Shown: positions 16,019 to 24,932 of the stretch, piece by piece | How positions within the stretch are numbered: position 1 is the stretch's first letter | Layout: each line of letters starts with the position of its first letter | NCBI GenBank assembly: GCA_966211455.1 | Contig: CBIHNI010000016.1 | Location: 60,152-124,151 of the forward strand | Source: 21-14-0-10-47-8 sp966211455 | Lineage (GTDB): Bacteria > Bdellovibrionota > Bdellovibrionia > Bdellovibrionales > Bdellovibrionaceae | DNA: 64,000 nucleotides | Direction: 5' to 3' | The notes under the pieces: generated by a model | What the model was told of the DNA's origin: nothing | The model's input: only the letters and a program-made list of their open reading frames with translations | Database searches by the model: none | Position numbers and translations under genes: made by a program

Positions 16019-17350
16019 TTACATCATGTCCATCATCATCATTCCTGGCGTCTGGATCTTCGAGATGAAGAGACGCAGGAAGTTCGCGGCGACCGCGCCA
16101 TCGATCAAACGGTGGTCGGCGGTGATCGTGAAGTTCATCACTTTCGCGCTGGTGACTTTGCCATCCGCTTGCAGGCTCAGGCGGTCTGAAATCTTGTACA
16201 TACCCAAGATTGCGACTTCAGGGTGGTTGATGATTGGAGTTGCGTAAGTTCCACCGACAGATCCGATGTTTGTGATCGTGATTGTCGCACCCTTCATTTC
16301 ATCTGGCTTCAGCTTGCCATCACGAGCGCGTTTTGAAAGATCCAAAATCTCGCGAGAGATTTCCAGGATCGTTTTTTGATCCGCGTTCTTGATCACTGGC
16401 ACAACCAAACCGTTTGGTGTGTCAGCGGCGAAACCGATATTGAAGTATTTTTTGTAAACGATCTCTTGAGCGGCATCGTCGATGCTGGCGTTGAACATCG
16501 GGAACTGCTGACGGATGGTCGCAATCAAAGCCTTCATCACAAATGGAAGATAAGTGATCTTGGTTTGATTTTTCTCGGCGTAATCCTTCAAAGATTCACG
16601 CAAAGCCACAAGCTCGGTCACAACCGCCTCGTCCATCAATGTGAAGTGAGGAATGATGTGTTTTGCCATCTGCATGTTTTCCGCGATCTTCTTACGGATC
16701 CCACGGATTGCCACGCGCTCTTCAGCGGCGCCAGCAGGTCCATTGTAAGCAGGACGAGGAGTGGTCGGAGCTTTGAAGGTATTGGTTGAGCTGTATGTTT
16801 CCATGCCGCCACCAGAAGCCATCACATCTTCACGAGTCACGCGACCTGCCAGGCCGGTGCCTTTGGTTGCATTGATGTCCACGTTCATCTCGCGCGCCAA
16901 GCGACGAGTCGATGGAGTCGCCAAAACTTTTGAATCCGCAACTGGAGGATAGAAGCCAGCGTTGGCACCCATTCCTTCGTGCATTGAAGCTGGAACATTG
17001 CGAGCCGCCGTGGCACCTGCCGGTGGTTGTGCCGCCGGCTTTGCTGCTTGCGGAGCCGGAGCTGCAGGTTTCGCTTCCTCTTTCTTCGCCGCTGGGGCTG
17101 CAGCCGATGCACCGCCAGCTTCCAGAGTCAGAAGAACCTTTTCAACTGCGATCACATCGCCGACTTTGAATTTCAAATCTTGAACCACGCCGCCGACAGG
17201 AGTTGGAACTTCAACTGTAGCTTTATCGGTCATCACTTCGGCAACCGGTTGATCTGGTTTCACAGTGTCGCCAGGTTTGACGAGCCATTTGACCAATTCG
17301 CCTTCGGTTACGCCTTCGCCGAGTTCAGGAAGTTTGACTTCAGTTGCCAT
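16019..17350 (-). CDS. 2-oxoacid dehydrogenase E2 (dihydrolipoyl acyltransferase)
   Basis: The start is ATG after GGAG (MATEVKLPELGEG). The protein is 443 aa. The lipoyl domain spans 1-80 with the lipoylated Lys43 in MTDKATVEV. An Ala/Pro-rich hinge runs to about 140. The E1/E3-binding domain is at about 144-178 (ATPSTRRLAREM). The catalytic domain ends with DHRLIDG, where His413 and Asp417 are the active pair. It ends in an odd Met-rich tail (GMMMMDMM). It may serve pyruvate or branched-chain dehydrogenase; the lack of E1 here prevents a choice. It overlaps lipA by 11 nt. Confidence 0.9.
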   Translation of the reverse strand: MATEVKLPELGEGVTEGELVKWLVKPGDTVKPDQPVAEVMTDKATVEVPTPVGGVVQDLKFKVGDVIAVEKVLLTLEAGGASAAAPAAKKEEAKPAAPAPQAAKPAAQPPAGATAARNVPASMHEGMGANAGFYPPVADSKVLATPSTRRLAREMNVDINATKGTGLAGRVTREDVMASGGGMETYSSTNTFKAPTTPRPAYNGPAGAAEERVAIRGIRKKIAENMQMAKHIIPHFTLMDEAVVTELVALRESLKDYAEKNQTKITYLPFVMKALIATIRQQFPMFNASIDDAAQEIVYKKYFNIGFAADTPNGLVVPVIKNADQKTILEISREILDLSKRARDGKLKPDEMKGATITITNIGSVGGTYATPIINHPEVAILGMYKISDRLSLQADGKVTSAKVMNFTITADHRLIDGAVAANFLRLFISKIQTPGMMMMDMM

Positions 17351-18305
17351 GTGTTGTGTCTCCTTCAACAAGAGGTTGTGTTCCGTTCAAAGTTTCCAAT
17401 TCTTTTCTGCGTTTTTCAATCACGCCCTTCATAAAGAATTCGCCAGCGCGATAAGAGCTGCGAACCAAAGGACCTGATGCGACATAAAGAAAGCCCATGT
17501 CTTCAGCAATCTTCTGCCACTCTTTAAATTTTTCCGGGGTGATATAGCTTTCGACCTTGATATGACGCGCGGTCGGCTGCAGGTACTGACCGAAAGTGAC
17601 CACGTCACAGTCAATCGCCCGCAGGTCTTTCAGCGTTTGCAAGATCTCCTCGTCCGTTTCGCCCAAGCCCAGCATCAACGAGGTTTTTGTGTAGCGGGTG
17701 GGATCATGCTTTTTCACAGCTTCAAGCACACTCAACGATTGTTGATAGTTGGCGCGCGGATCGCGAACTTTCTTTTGCAGGCGTTCAACCGTTTCCACGT
17801 TGTGAGCAAAAACATCCGGCTTCGAATCGGCAAGTCCACGAACCAAATCCAGGTCCCCACGGAAATCTGGGGTCAGAATTTCAACGATCAAATCCGGATC
17901 CAATTTTTTGATGGTGCGAATTGTGCGAGCAAAATGACCCGAGCCCTGATCTGGCAAATCATCGCGATCGACCGAAGTGATCACGACGTAATGTAAATTC
18001 ATTTGGGAAATGGAATAGCCGACCTTTTCGGGCTCCAACGGATCCAGAACTCCTTTTGGATTTCCGGTTTTCACGTGACAGAACTTGCAGCCGCGCGTGC
18101 AGACTTCGCCCATTAGCATGAAGGTGGCGGTGCCGCCACTCCAACATTCGCCCATATTGGGGCATTTGGCTTCTTGGCAGACGGTCGCCAATTTCAAATT
18201 TCCCAGCATGTCTTTGATGCGTGTGTAATTTTCGCCCGAAGGTGCACGCACTTTGAGCCAATCTGGCTTCTGTAAACGTGCTTTTTGCGAGGCGTCAGCT
18301 GACAT
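17340..18305 (-). CDS. lipA: Lipoyl synthase LipA
   Basis: A radical SAM enzyme that inserts two sulphurs into protein-bound octanoate. The start chosen is ATG 18305 (MSADASQ). It has 321 aa. Both iron-sulphur clusters are visible: the auxiliary cluster cysteines 43, 48 and 54 in CQEAKCPNMGEC, and the SAM cluster CTRGCKFC at 69-76. The conserved SSYRAGEF C-terminus is present. It is the first gene of the lipoylation operon and is divergent from sfsA. Confidence 0.95.
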   Translation of the reverse strand: MSADASQKARLQKPDWLKVRAPSGENYTRIKDMLGNLKLATVCQEAKCPNMGECWSGGTATFMLMGEVCTRGCKFCHVKTGNPKGVLDPLEPEKVGYSISQMNLHYVVITSVDRDDLPDQGSGHFARTIRTIKKLDPDLIVEILTPDFRGDLDLVRGLADSKPDVFAHNVETVERLQKKVRDPRANYQQSLSVLEAVKKHDPTRYTKTSLMLGLGETDEEILQTLKDLRAIDCDVVTFGQYLQPTARHIKVESYITPEKFKEWQKIAEDMGFLYVASGPLVRSSYRAGEFFMKGVIEKRRKELETLNGTQPLVEGDTTHGN

Positions 18306-18359
18306 GATTTTCCCTTTAAGAATGAGGTCTTTTTGTAAGCCTGCTAGAACAAAAAGTCT

Positions 18360-19082
18360 ATGAAATTTAAGACTGCCGTCCGAGAGGGAACCTTTCTCAA
18401 ACGTTACAAACGGTTCTTTGCCGATGTGAAGCTCGGAAACGAGACAGTTGTTGCTCATGTGGCCAATACAGGAAGCCTGAAATCCGCTGTGGAAGCAGGT
18501 GCTCCGTGTCTTGTGACCGATGCCGAAAATCCCGAGCGTAAATTGAAATACACGCTCGAAGCCGTGCAGACTGCGGCCGGCGCATGGGTGGGGGTGAACA
18601 CGTCATGGCCCAATCATCTGGCCATGGAAGCCTATCAGACGCAGGTCTTTCCGCACTGGAAGAGATTCGATCAAGCCAAGGCCGAGGTGAAGCTTTCACC
18701 CGAGACACGCATCGATCTGGTGCTGACGGATTCGAAGACCGAGAAAAAGCATTATATCGAAGTGAAAAACGTGACCATGGCGTCAGGCGATCTGTCTTCA
18801 AAAAAAGGCACGGCTCATTTTCCGGATGCGGTTACCGAACGCGGGCAGAAACATTTGCGCGAGCTGATGAAGCTTGTCGGCGAAGGTCACAGTGCGGAAA
18901 TTTTCTTTGCGATTCAAAGATCGGACTGCGAGACATTTTCACCGGCCGACGAGATTGATCCCGAATATGGCCGCCTTCTGCGGGAAGCGCAAAAAGCAGG
19001 AGTGATCGTCACGGCGGCTTTGGTTGATGTCTCGATGCAAGAGATCGTTATATCGGGGAAGACGCTGGCGCTGCAGTTGTAA
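18360..19082 (+). CDS. sfsA: SfsA-family protein (DNA/RNA nuclease SfsA)
   Basis: The 240-residue protein matches the SfsA family along its length: FLKRYKRFFADV, HVANTGSL, GVNTSWPN, RIDLVLTD, YIEVKNVTMA and FPDAVTERGQKHL. The Asp and Glu-x-Lys in the middle form the endonuclease-like core. SfsA was first linked to sugar fermentation, and its true role is unclear. No Shine-Dalgarno is seen; TAGAAC lies 9 nt before the ATG, so a leaderless transcript is possible. The 3' end overlaps the convergent Coq4-like gene by 35 nt. Confidence 0.92.
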   Translation: MKFKTAVREGTFLKRYKRFFADVKLGNETVVAHVANTGSLKSAVEAGAPCLVTDAENPERKLKYTLEAVQTAAGAWVGVNTSWPNHLAMEAYQTQVFPHWKRFDQAKAEVKLSPETRIDLVLTDSKTEKKHYIEVKNVTMASGDLSSKKGTAHFPDAVTERGQKHLRELMKLVGEGHSAEIFFAIQRSDCETFSPADEIDPEYGRLLREAQKAGVIVTAALVDVSMQEIVISGKTLALQL

Positions 19083-19725
19083 GCGTCGAAGGCCTTGCGG
19101 CCAGAATCCCGTATTGGTTTCGCAGCTGTTCGATGGGCGTATTCCAATTTGATTCCCAATCCAAAGCGAAAATCGATTTGGCATTTCGGCCCATCAGCCA
19201 GCCTTCGGCGACTCTCTCGAAGATTGGCATGACCATGCGGCGATTCTTCAGGGCCTCTTTAAAGATCGTTCCACCGATCAACAACGCCGCCAGCGGCGAT
19301 GCGATCTGCGCAAACGAAAAAGCCTGCAGCCCCAGCTCGTCCGGGATCGAAGTCGAATAGCCAGTCAGCGCATGCCACAGATCATGGGTTTGGCGCATTC
19401 TCATCATAACGACATGGGCGTCGTTATGCAGTTGCAAGGTTTTAAAGAAATTCGGGTTCAGTTTGTTTTTGATAATGTGGTCCGAATAGACTTTGGCCAA
19501 TGTGCCTTCGGAATATTTTTGCAGTTCTTGAAGGTCGATCGGCCCGATCAATTTGCGCTTCAAAATGACGTCGACAGAATCGGGTTGCGAAAGCAAAATT
19601 TCGCGCACTTGATCCATGATCTTCAGGGCGTAAAGGCATTCACTCAAGGCTAGGATCGCTTGTGTATTATCCGGGTCTCGGTTGATTTGAAGCATATTCC
19701 AAAATAAACGGATCTTCCAGATCAT
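19048..19725 (-). CDS. Coq4-family protein
   Basis: The chosen start gives 225 residues (MIWKIRLFWN); an in-frame upstream ATG would add 49 residues with no family support. The block HDLWHALTGYSTSIPDELGLQAF is the zinc-binding HDxxH...E signature of Coq4, the ubiquinone biosynthesis scaffold or decarboxylase in eukaryotes and some proteobacteria. No other quinone genes are nearby. The C-terminal tail overlaps sfsA. Confidence 0.8.
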   Translation of the reverse strand: MIWKIRLFWNMLQINRDPDNTQAILALSECLYALKIMDQVREILLSQPDSVDVILKRKLIGPIDLQELQKYSEGTLAKVYSDHIIKNKLNPNFFKTLQLHNDAHVVMMRMRQTHDLWHALTGYSTSIPDELGLQAFSFAQIASPLAALLIGGTIFKEALKNRRMVMPIFERVAEGWLMGRNAKSIFALDWESNWNTPIEQLRNQYGILAARPSTLTTAAPASSPI

Positions 19726-19979
19726 GGGTCCAAATATAGAACGATTTACCTCGTTTTCCAAGGCGGCACAGGACTCTAAAAAAGGAATTAACCTAAGTTT
19801 GAAAAAAGCCCCTGTCGAATTTTTGGTCAAGAGTCGGCTGCGGCCTTCAATCGCAATCAGACGCGGCCGCAAACCAAAGTGACGTTTTCGGCCTCCTGTC
19901 TAAAATACGACAGTTGAAACAAAAAGAGCCCTTATTTATATTTGCTTTCTGCCTTCCCTAAATTTTCGCGAGGAATAAC

Positions 19980-21221
19980 ATGACAATCTCAGCCTGGTCT
20001 CTGAATCTTCTTTTGCTGGTTGCATTGCCTTTTTCTGGCGTTCAAGCCGCGCCATACAAGGCGAGTCCTTTTACCTTCACGATCAAAACCCGAAATGTCG
20101 AATTGGGTGACGTTTCGACGGTCATCGTTTGCAATCAACCGGGCTATGTGAACAATCGGGACTTTTCAAAAAAGGCCCCATTCGCTTTGAAAGAAGAGTT
20201 TAAAATTGGCGGAGACGTCAATCGTCTTTATCAGGTTTTCTCTCCCGGAATTTTCGGAGGCGATGCCCCGCCGGTGAATCAGGCAGGCGTCTGCAGTTTG
20301 CGCATCGAGTTCGCAGATAAAAGTGGAAAAGAGAAAGCGGTGTACGCATTGGGCGCCGAAAATCAGTTCCCTTTGAATGATAGCAGTTACAATACAACCA
20401 ATCGCAATAGTTACTTTATCAATGATTGTGCGAACCAAACTTTTACCGTTCGGGAGATAAAAGGCGATTTTGCAGCTGCATGCCCGGCTTATGAAAACTT
20501 CTACGCAAATGCTCGCGCCAATTTGGGTAAGATTACTCTTCACAGCACGACACAGGAAAAAGGTCGAATTTTCATCAGTCTGACGGACAATTACACGCAA
20601 CAATTCGCACCGGCTTTCAAGGCTGCAAAAGCCGCTTACGAAGAGTACTGGCGGAATATGCGCTTGGGCCAAGATACGGTCGAAGTTGTGACGGTCTTAG
20701 ACGATCTGCCGAAGAAAAAGACATTCCAAAATCTTGGTGCCTTGATCGGAGTCGAGGTTTATGAAAACCATCCGATATCGGGATATTTGATCGGAGCCTG
20801 GGTGGGAAGCCTTTTCGATAAAAAGCCGCAACCGTTTATCCGTCACGAATCTCAGACGCGTCCATTTCCGGATCTCGAAGCTGACGTATCGACAGCTTTG
20901 TTGCAGGTTTCTTACGTCGCGACAAAGTGGCGTCAGAGCGGCGGTGCCTTCACGGTTTCGGTCCCAAAGCTGACTTCGGGTTCGGATATCGCCTCTTATA
21001 TTGAAATCTTAGATTTATATGCATCTTTGCTGAGCCAACGCAAAGCTCTTTCGTCCGAGCAAATTGCGGGTCTGAATCGATTGAAGGCGATATACGGTCC
21101 AAATGCCTACAGTCTTTTCGATTATATTTTGGCAACGGACTATGCCGCTCAGGGCAGCTGCGTTTTGCAACCTGGAAAATGCAAACCGAGCTATACGCCG
21201 TATTCGCCAGAGGAATTCTAA
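19980..21221 (+). CDS. Secreted protein, function unknown
   Basis: A 413-residue protein with a signal peptide ending at GVQAA and an AGGAATAAC site before the ATG. The first half is beta-rich with cysteines (VIVCNQPGY, GVCSLRIEF, INDCANQTF, AACPAYENF) that could form disulfides. The second half is more helical and ends in a short Pro/Tyr tail. I do not recognise a family. It is followed 10 nt later by a membrane-anchored protein gene, likely co-transcribed. Confidence 0.65.
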   Translation: MTISAWSLNLLLLVALPFSGVQAAPYKASPFTFTIKTRNVELGDVSTVIVCNQPGYVNNRDFSKKAPFALKEEFKIGGDVNRLYQVFSPGIFGGDAPPVNQAGVCSLRIEFADKSGKEKAVYALGAENQFPLNDSSYNTTNRNSYFINDCANQTFTVREIKGDFAAACPAYENFYANARANLGKITLHSTTQEKGRIFISLTDNYTQQFAPAFKAAKAAYEEYWRNMRLGQDTVEVVTVLDDLPKKKTFQNLGALIGVEVYENHPISGYLIGAWVGSLFDKKPQPFIRHESQTRPFPDLEADVSTALLQVSYVATKWRQSGGAFTVSVPKLTSGSDIASYIEILDLYASLLSQRKALSSEQIAGLNRLKAIYGPNAYSLFDYILATDYAAQGSCVLQPGKCKPSYTPYSPEEF

Positions 21222-21231
21222 AGGGACGCGG

Positions 21232-22176
21232 ATGAAGAAAGCATTGAAGCTCATCGGAATTTTGTTTTTGATCCTGATGGGCTTTTTGCTTTTGGCCGTC
21301 GTGACTGTGTTTTTAAGGCTGCCCAATCCTTCCGAAATTGGGCGTTTGCTGGCGCGCGGTTTGAAAGAAAAGTCTTCGATTGCAAAATCCGTTTCTGGCG
21401 ATTTCACAGCGTCGGCGGTTTCTGCAGATCCAGTTGTGTCTTCACCATCTTCGATTGAAGAAACGCCGCAGAGTTCCGCTGGGAACTTGAGCGGTAAAAA
21501 TCCAGCTGATCTCAAAGCACTGCAAAACATGATGGATCCAAACAAGCCCAAAAGCCAAGTCTGTGCCCATTTGATTTCGGCCGATTTGGTTCCGGACTCA
21601 TTTCGGTACGACAATCAGAATTTCGGCGAACACATCAAGACGGCGATTTTAGATGAAGATCCCAAGCAAGATCCAATGATGCATGCGGTGGTGGCGCCGA
21701 TTCGTCATTTCCTGCAGCAACCGAAGCTTGGTGCTTTGATACACGAGCTGACGCAGGCGTCGGACGAGGATCGAAACTCTTTGGCGAAAAAGGCCGCATT
21801 CTACGCTCGGGTTTACGGCGTTTATCAAGAAATGAAAGAGCAGCAGCCGGTTGTGGAAAAGCTGATGGATCGCTCTTATCATTTGATGATGCTGGCACGT
21901 GCGGTGAAAAAAAATCCGTCTTTGATTGCAGATTCGCAGCTGCAAGAATTCTGTCAAAAAACGGAAGCCTCTTTGAATGTCGGGGAGGCCTTAGACTGGG
22001 AAGCGGAAAGCACTCAGTTTCAAGAGCTCTTGCAAACCTTGCGTGTGAGCCCCCAAGAAATCGGCTATGATCCCAATTACCGCACGCATTTGCGAGTCGA
22101 ACAGAACACCGGAAACGTCCGCTTCACCGGCGGCTGGCTCGAACAAGTCCTCCCAAACAAACAAAACAAAAATTAA
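21232..22176 (+). CDS. Membrane-anchored periplasmic protein, unknown
   Basis: The start is ATG 21232 (MKKALKLIG); the frame is open further upstream inside the previous gene but has no start signal there. The 314-residue protein has one N-terminal transmembrane helix (LIGILFLILMGFLLLAVVTVFL), a Ser/Pro-rich linker and a helical domain of about 200 residues with charged faces. The last residues read into the spacer that precedes transposase copy 2. No family is recognised. Confidence 0.65.
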   Translation: MKKALKLIGILFLILMGFLLLAVVTVFLRLPNPSEIGRLLARGLKEKSSIAKSVSGDFTASAVSADPVVSSPSSIEETPQSSAGNLSGKNPADLKALQNMMDPNKPKSQVCAHLISADLVPDSFRYDNQNFGEHIKTAILDEDPKQDPMMHAVVAPIRHFLQQPKLGALIHELTQASDEDRNSLAKKAAFYARVYGVYQEMKEQQPVVEKLMDRSYHLMMLARAVKKNPSLIADSQLQEFCQKTEASLNVGEALDWEAESTQFQELLQTLRVSPQEIGYDPNYRTHLRVEQNTGNVRFTGGWLEQVLPNKQNKN

Positions 22177-22316
22177 ACTCCCCACGACCGGCCCATCCGG
22201 CTCCCGGACACGGGCCCGCACGTCGCGGACACTTGTGCTTCTCTCCGCCCATGGTTTCGCTTTTGACCTCTGCAAGCCTTTTGCTCCGACTGAGGTTCCT
22301 TGGGGGTATCGGTCAC

Positions 22317-23114
22317 ATGACAAAGCAAACTTCATTTCAAAAGATTCACTGGAAACACAGATTCTCACACGGCGGAAGCCTCAGGCAGCTTCGCGCGGGT
22401 CGGGGAGCGAGACCACTTTCGACAAAAGTGTCACTGCATCTGGTTTTGAAGGCCAATCGCGAGAGGGTGAGGGGTGGGCTTCGAGTATCGAGAAGATTTA
22501 AGCTGATTCATTTCCTAATCCAAAAGTACGCAGTGAAGTTCTTTATTAAAGTGGAGCAAGTCTCTATCCAAAACGATCACATCCACTTACTAATCCGCAC
22601 ATCCAGAAGATCCCTGTACCAGAATTTCTTCCGGGTGCTGGCCGGACAAATCGCACAAGTCTTCGAGAAAGAGGGCCTTCTTTCAGTCTGCAAAATCCAA
22701 AGCCCTGCGGGGGTATCGGTCACGCAAGCTGAAAGCTTGGCTGTGACCGATACCCCCACCAGGACCAGAAACGAAGCGAAAGTCCCCCGCGTGACCGGTA
22801 CCCCCGAAAGGGGGATCGCAGTCGAAGGCGAAGGGTTGGAAGCTGAGAGAAGTTGCATGGTTGGCGGGGCTTGTGTGGCTCCGATTGGTGAGGTGGAGAA
22901 GGGGTTATCAGGAACTGATAAGGCGGAGGCAAAGAGGCTGCAAAAGCTTTGGAAGCATCGGCCTTTCACTCGTGTCGTCAAAGCGTACCGAGATCAGCTG
23001 CAAGTGCGCAATTACATCCAGCTCAATGAGAAAGAGGCGCTCGGCGATATCCTGTACCGCAAGCGAAGGCTGCGAGCACTCTCCGCCGAAGAGTGGGAGA
23101 GGCTTTGGAGTTAG
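22317..23114 (+). CDS. REP-associated (Y1/IS200-like) transposase-like protein, copy 2
   Basis: 265 residues, one more than copy 1 because of an added Thr after the start Met. It keeps the NDHIHLL metal motif, the missing-tyrosine region (QIAQVFEK), the palindrome-encoded insert and the basic C-terminus. Both copies keep the frame open despite base changes, which argues for selection on the protein or for limited age. The ATG again follows GGGGGTATCGGTCAC without a gap. Confidence 0.65.
   Translation: MTKQTSFQKIHWKHRFSHGGSLRQLRAGRGARPLSTKVSLHLVLKANRERVRGGLRVSRRFKLIHFLIQKYAVKFFIKVEQVSIQNDHIHLLIRTSRRSLYQNFFRVLAGQIAQVFEKEGLLSVCKIQSPAGVSVTQAESLAVTDTPTRTRNEAKVPRVTGTPERGIAVEGEGLEAERSCMVGGACVAPIGEVEKGLSGTDKAEAKRLQKLWKHRPFTRVVKAYRDQLQVRNYIQLNEKEALGDILYRKRRLRALSAEEWERLWS
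22709..22757. repeat. REP-like palindrome inside the transposase gene (copy 2)
   Basis: Arms at 22709-22723 and 22743-22757 are identical to those of copy 1. The loop differs by one base but keeps the AAGC/GCTT inner pairing. Companion motifs lie at 22302-22316 and 22791-22805. Confidence 0.85.
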
Positions 23115-23147
23115 CGAGAGCGCGTTTGCGTGTGCGTGTCCGAAAAT

Positions 23148-23618
23148 TTAGATGGCCTTGGGCTTTTTCTTGCGGATGTAGAGCACCTTGTCGACTTCGG
23201 CGACGACTTCGCCGTTTTTGTCTTTGATTTCGACTTTGACGGTCCAATCCATTTTTTCTTGTGTCTCTAAAGTCTTGCGGATGCTGTTTAGGATTTCCTC
23301 TGTCAGCACGTAATCGGCAATCACGTCGGTGCGTCCCGGTTTCAAATAGCGAATGGTCGCGGCCTTGTCCCAAACGATGTACTGCGAACCCAAATTCTGC
23401 AGCATCATCACCATGTAGACCGCATCGGTCATCGAAAACAGCGAACCACCATATTGCGTTCCCACATAATTGCGGTTCCAAAAACGCAATTTCAGCCGAG
23501 CTTGCGTGTGGCGAAGGTCATCCGACAGAACGTGAATCGAAATTCCGGCACCTAAAAAAGGAGGCCAGAAGCGCCACAGGCTGAACAAAATTTTTGGAGG
23601 AAATTTTTGGTAGATCAA
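23148..23618 (-). CDS. DUF4442 hotdog-fold protein
   Basis: The start is TTG with AAGGAATG upstream. The 156 residues match the DUF4442 thioesterase-like family: WNRNYVGTQYGGSLFSMTDAVYM, the WDKAATIRYLKPGRTDV strand and a late VADV-like EVDKVLYIRKK end. A role as an acyl-CoA thioesterase or acyl-binding protein is inferred from the fold. It is monocistronic and divergent from the esterase gene. Confidence 0.8.
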   Translation of the reverse strand: MIYQKFPPKILFSLWRFWPPFLGAGISIHVLSDDLRHTQARLKLRFWNRNYVGTQYGGSLFSMTDAVYMVMMLQNLGSQYIVWDKAATIRYLKPGRTDVIADYVLTEEILNSIRKTLETQEKMDWTVKVEIKDKNGEVVAEVDKVLYIRKKKPKAI

Positions 23619-23694
23619 GCGACATTCCTTTTCGTTCTTTGACGACCTCCTTCGAGCGTAATAGATTCGAAAAGGGCAAACAAGGAGCCACTCG

Positions 23695-24378
23695 ATGAGT
23701 CAAACGCAACCTCTCTCGGCGCAAATGAAGGCCACATCGATTCCGATCGAGATTCCCATGAGCTATCTGCACTTCAATGCGGGATCCGGAAAGCCATTGC
23801 TACTTTTGTTTCATGGCTACGAAGATACGGCGGCGGGAGTCCTGCGTCGATGTCTGAGCGAACCGGAACAGTTTTCCCGGTTTGAAATCCTAGCGCCCAA
23901 TGGTCTTTTTCCGGTCCCGGTGCGGATCGAGAACGGCTTCAAGCAAACTCACGCCTGGTATTTTGCCGACTTTTCGAAAAATCAAGTTTTGATTCCGCCC
24001 CAGATATCGGCGAAAGCCGTGATGAACTTGCTGGAAAAATTGAATCTGCAGGATCGACCGAAAATTCTGATCGGCTTTTCGCAAGGCGGATTTTTCCTGC
24101 CTTTCGTTTCGCAGTATCTCAGCAATGTGAAAAAGATGTTCGGTGTGGCGGCGGCTTATCGCAATGCCGATTATCCGTCGCATCTGACGGCGCCGCTGGA
24201 TGCCCTGCACGGAGACGAAGATACCATCGTGGCGATGGATCGTTCGCAGGAAAGTTTTCAGGCGTTGAAGGCGAAAAATCCGAAAGGTGAGTACTTGATT
24301 TTCAAAGGGCTGGGTCACACGATGAACCCAGAGGCGCGTGCGACCTTGAAGGCGAGAATCGAAGAAGTCTTCAGTTAA
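23695..24378 (+). CDS. Alpha/beta-hydrolase, carboxylesterase/phospholipase type
   Basis: 227 residues without a signal peptide. It has an oxyanion segment LLFHGYED, nucleophile elbow GFSQGG, catalytic Asp in LHGDEDTIV and His in GLGHTMNP, in the order and spacing of the small carboxylesterase/lysophospholipase group. A GGAG site lies upstream. The natural substrate cannot be read from the sequence. Confidence 0.85.
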   Translation: MSQTQPLSAQMKATSIPIEIPMSYLHFNAGSGKPLLLLFHGYEDTAAGVLRRCLSEPEQFSRFEILAPNGLFPVPVRIENGFKQTHAWYFADFSKNQVLIPPQISAKAVMNLLEKLNLQDRPKILIGFSQGGFFLPFVSQYLSNVKKMFGVAAAYRNADYPSHLTAPLDALHGDEDTIVAMDRSQESFQALKAKNPKGEYLIFKGLGHTMNPEARATLKARIEEVFS

Positions 24379-24380
24379 GA

Positions 24381-24854
24381 TTACTGAAAATTCGGCACAA
24401 GACCGCGAGCCATCGCGGATGCCACGAAAATAATAATAAAAACCAGCATCGCTTCAAAGTGATTGAGCCGGCGATACAGCTTCAGTTTTTCCGCCGTCAT
24501 CCCATGGGGTTTGCCTTTGCCCGTGCGGACGCGGGCTTTGATCAGGGCCACCATCGGCATCATTTCCAAAACGAAAACCAAAATGAACAAAGTCATTTTC
24601 AGATGGAAAAGCGGGTTGTGCAGATACCACTCTGTGCCTTTTTCCAAACCACCAAAGGCGCGGCCGGCTCCAGTCAGAATCCACAGCAGGGCGCCGACTC
24701 CCCAAAAATTATCGGCGATAATCAGACGCTTCAAATCCAACTCACTGTTCGGGTTTTCCGCCAGCGCTTTGAAGTAACGACCGCGCATAAAGACCGAACC
24801 CAAACCAATTCCAAGTGCGAGAAAATGCAAAGAGGCAATCAAACTTGATAACAT
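24381..24854 (-). CDS. DUF2214-like integral membrane protein
   Basis: 157 residues with four hydrophobic segments and conserved polar features: LHFLALGIGLGSVF, ADNFWGVGALLWILTGAGRAF, NPLFHLKMTLFILVFVLEM and LNHFEAMLVFIIIFVASAMARG. These fit the DUF2214 family of inner-membrane proteins. The histidines and tryptophans in the helices could bind a cofactor. The function is unknown. It lies downstream of a DsbA-like gene but behind a strong terminator. Confidence 0.75.
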   Translation of the reverse strand: MLSSLIASLHFLALGIGLGSVFMRGRYFKALAENPNSELDLKRLIIADNFWGVGALLWILTGAGRAFGGLEKGTEWYLHNPLFHLKMTLFILVFVLEMMPMVALIKARVRTGKGKPHGMTAEKLKLYRRLNHFEAMLVFIIIFVASAMARGLVPNFQ

Positions 24855-24871
24855 ATGGACCCACCATAAAC

Positions 24872-24899
24872 AAAAAGCCCGAGATTGTCTCGGGCTTTT
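24872..24899. terminator. Rho-independent terminator
   Basis: AAAAA-GCCCGAGA-TTG-TCTCGGGC-TTTT: an 8-bp GC-rich stem with a 3-nt loop. It lies downstream of the minus-strand DsbA-like gene and separates it from the DUF2214 gene. Confidence 0.9.
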
Positions 24900-24932
24900 G
24901 CAAAGAACGCCGTCTTTAAAAATCGAAGCGAA

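Larger units (their letters stand above)
22190..23114 (+). mobile_element. REP-associated transposase-like element, copy 2
   Basis: This is the second copy of the element at 7395-8304, in the same orientation and with the same conserved leader. It differs by scattered substitutions, so the copies are not very recent. It again lies between a plus-strand and a minus-strand gene, leaving only 14 nt and 33 nt on either side. Confidence 0.65.
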
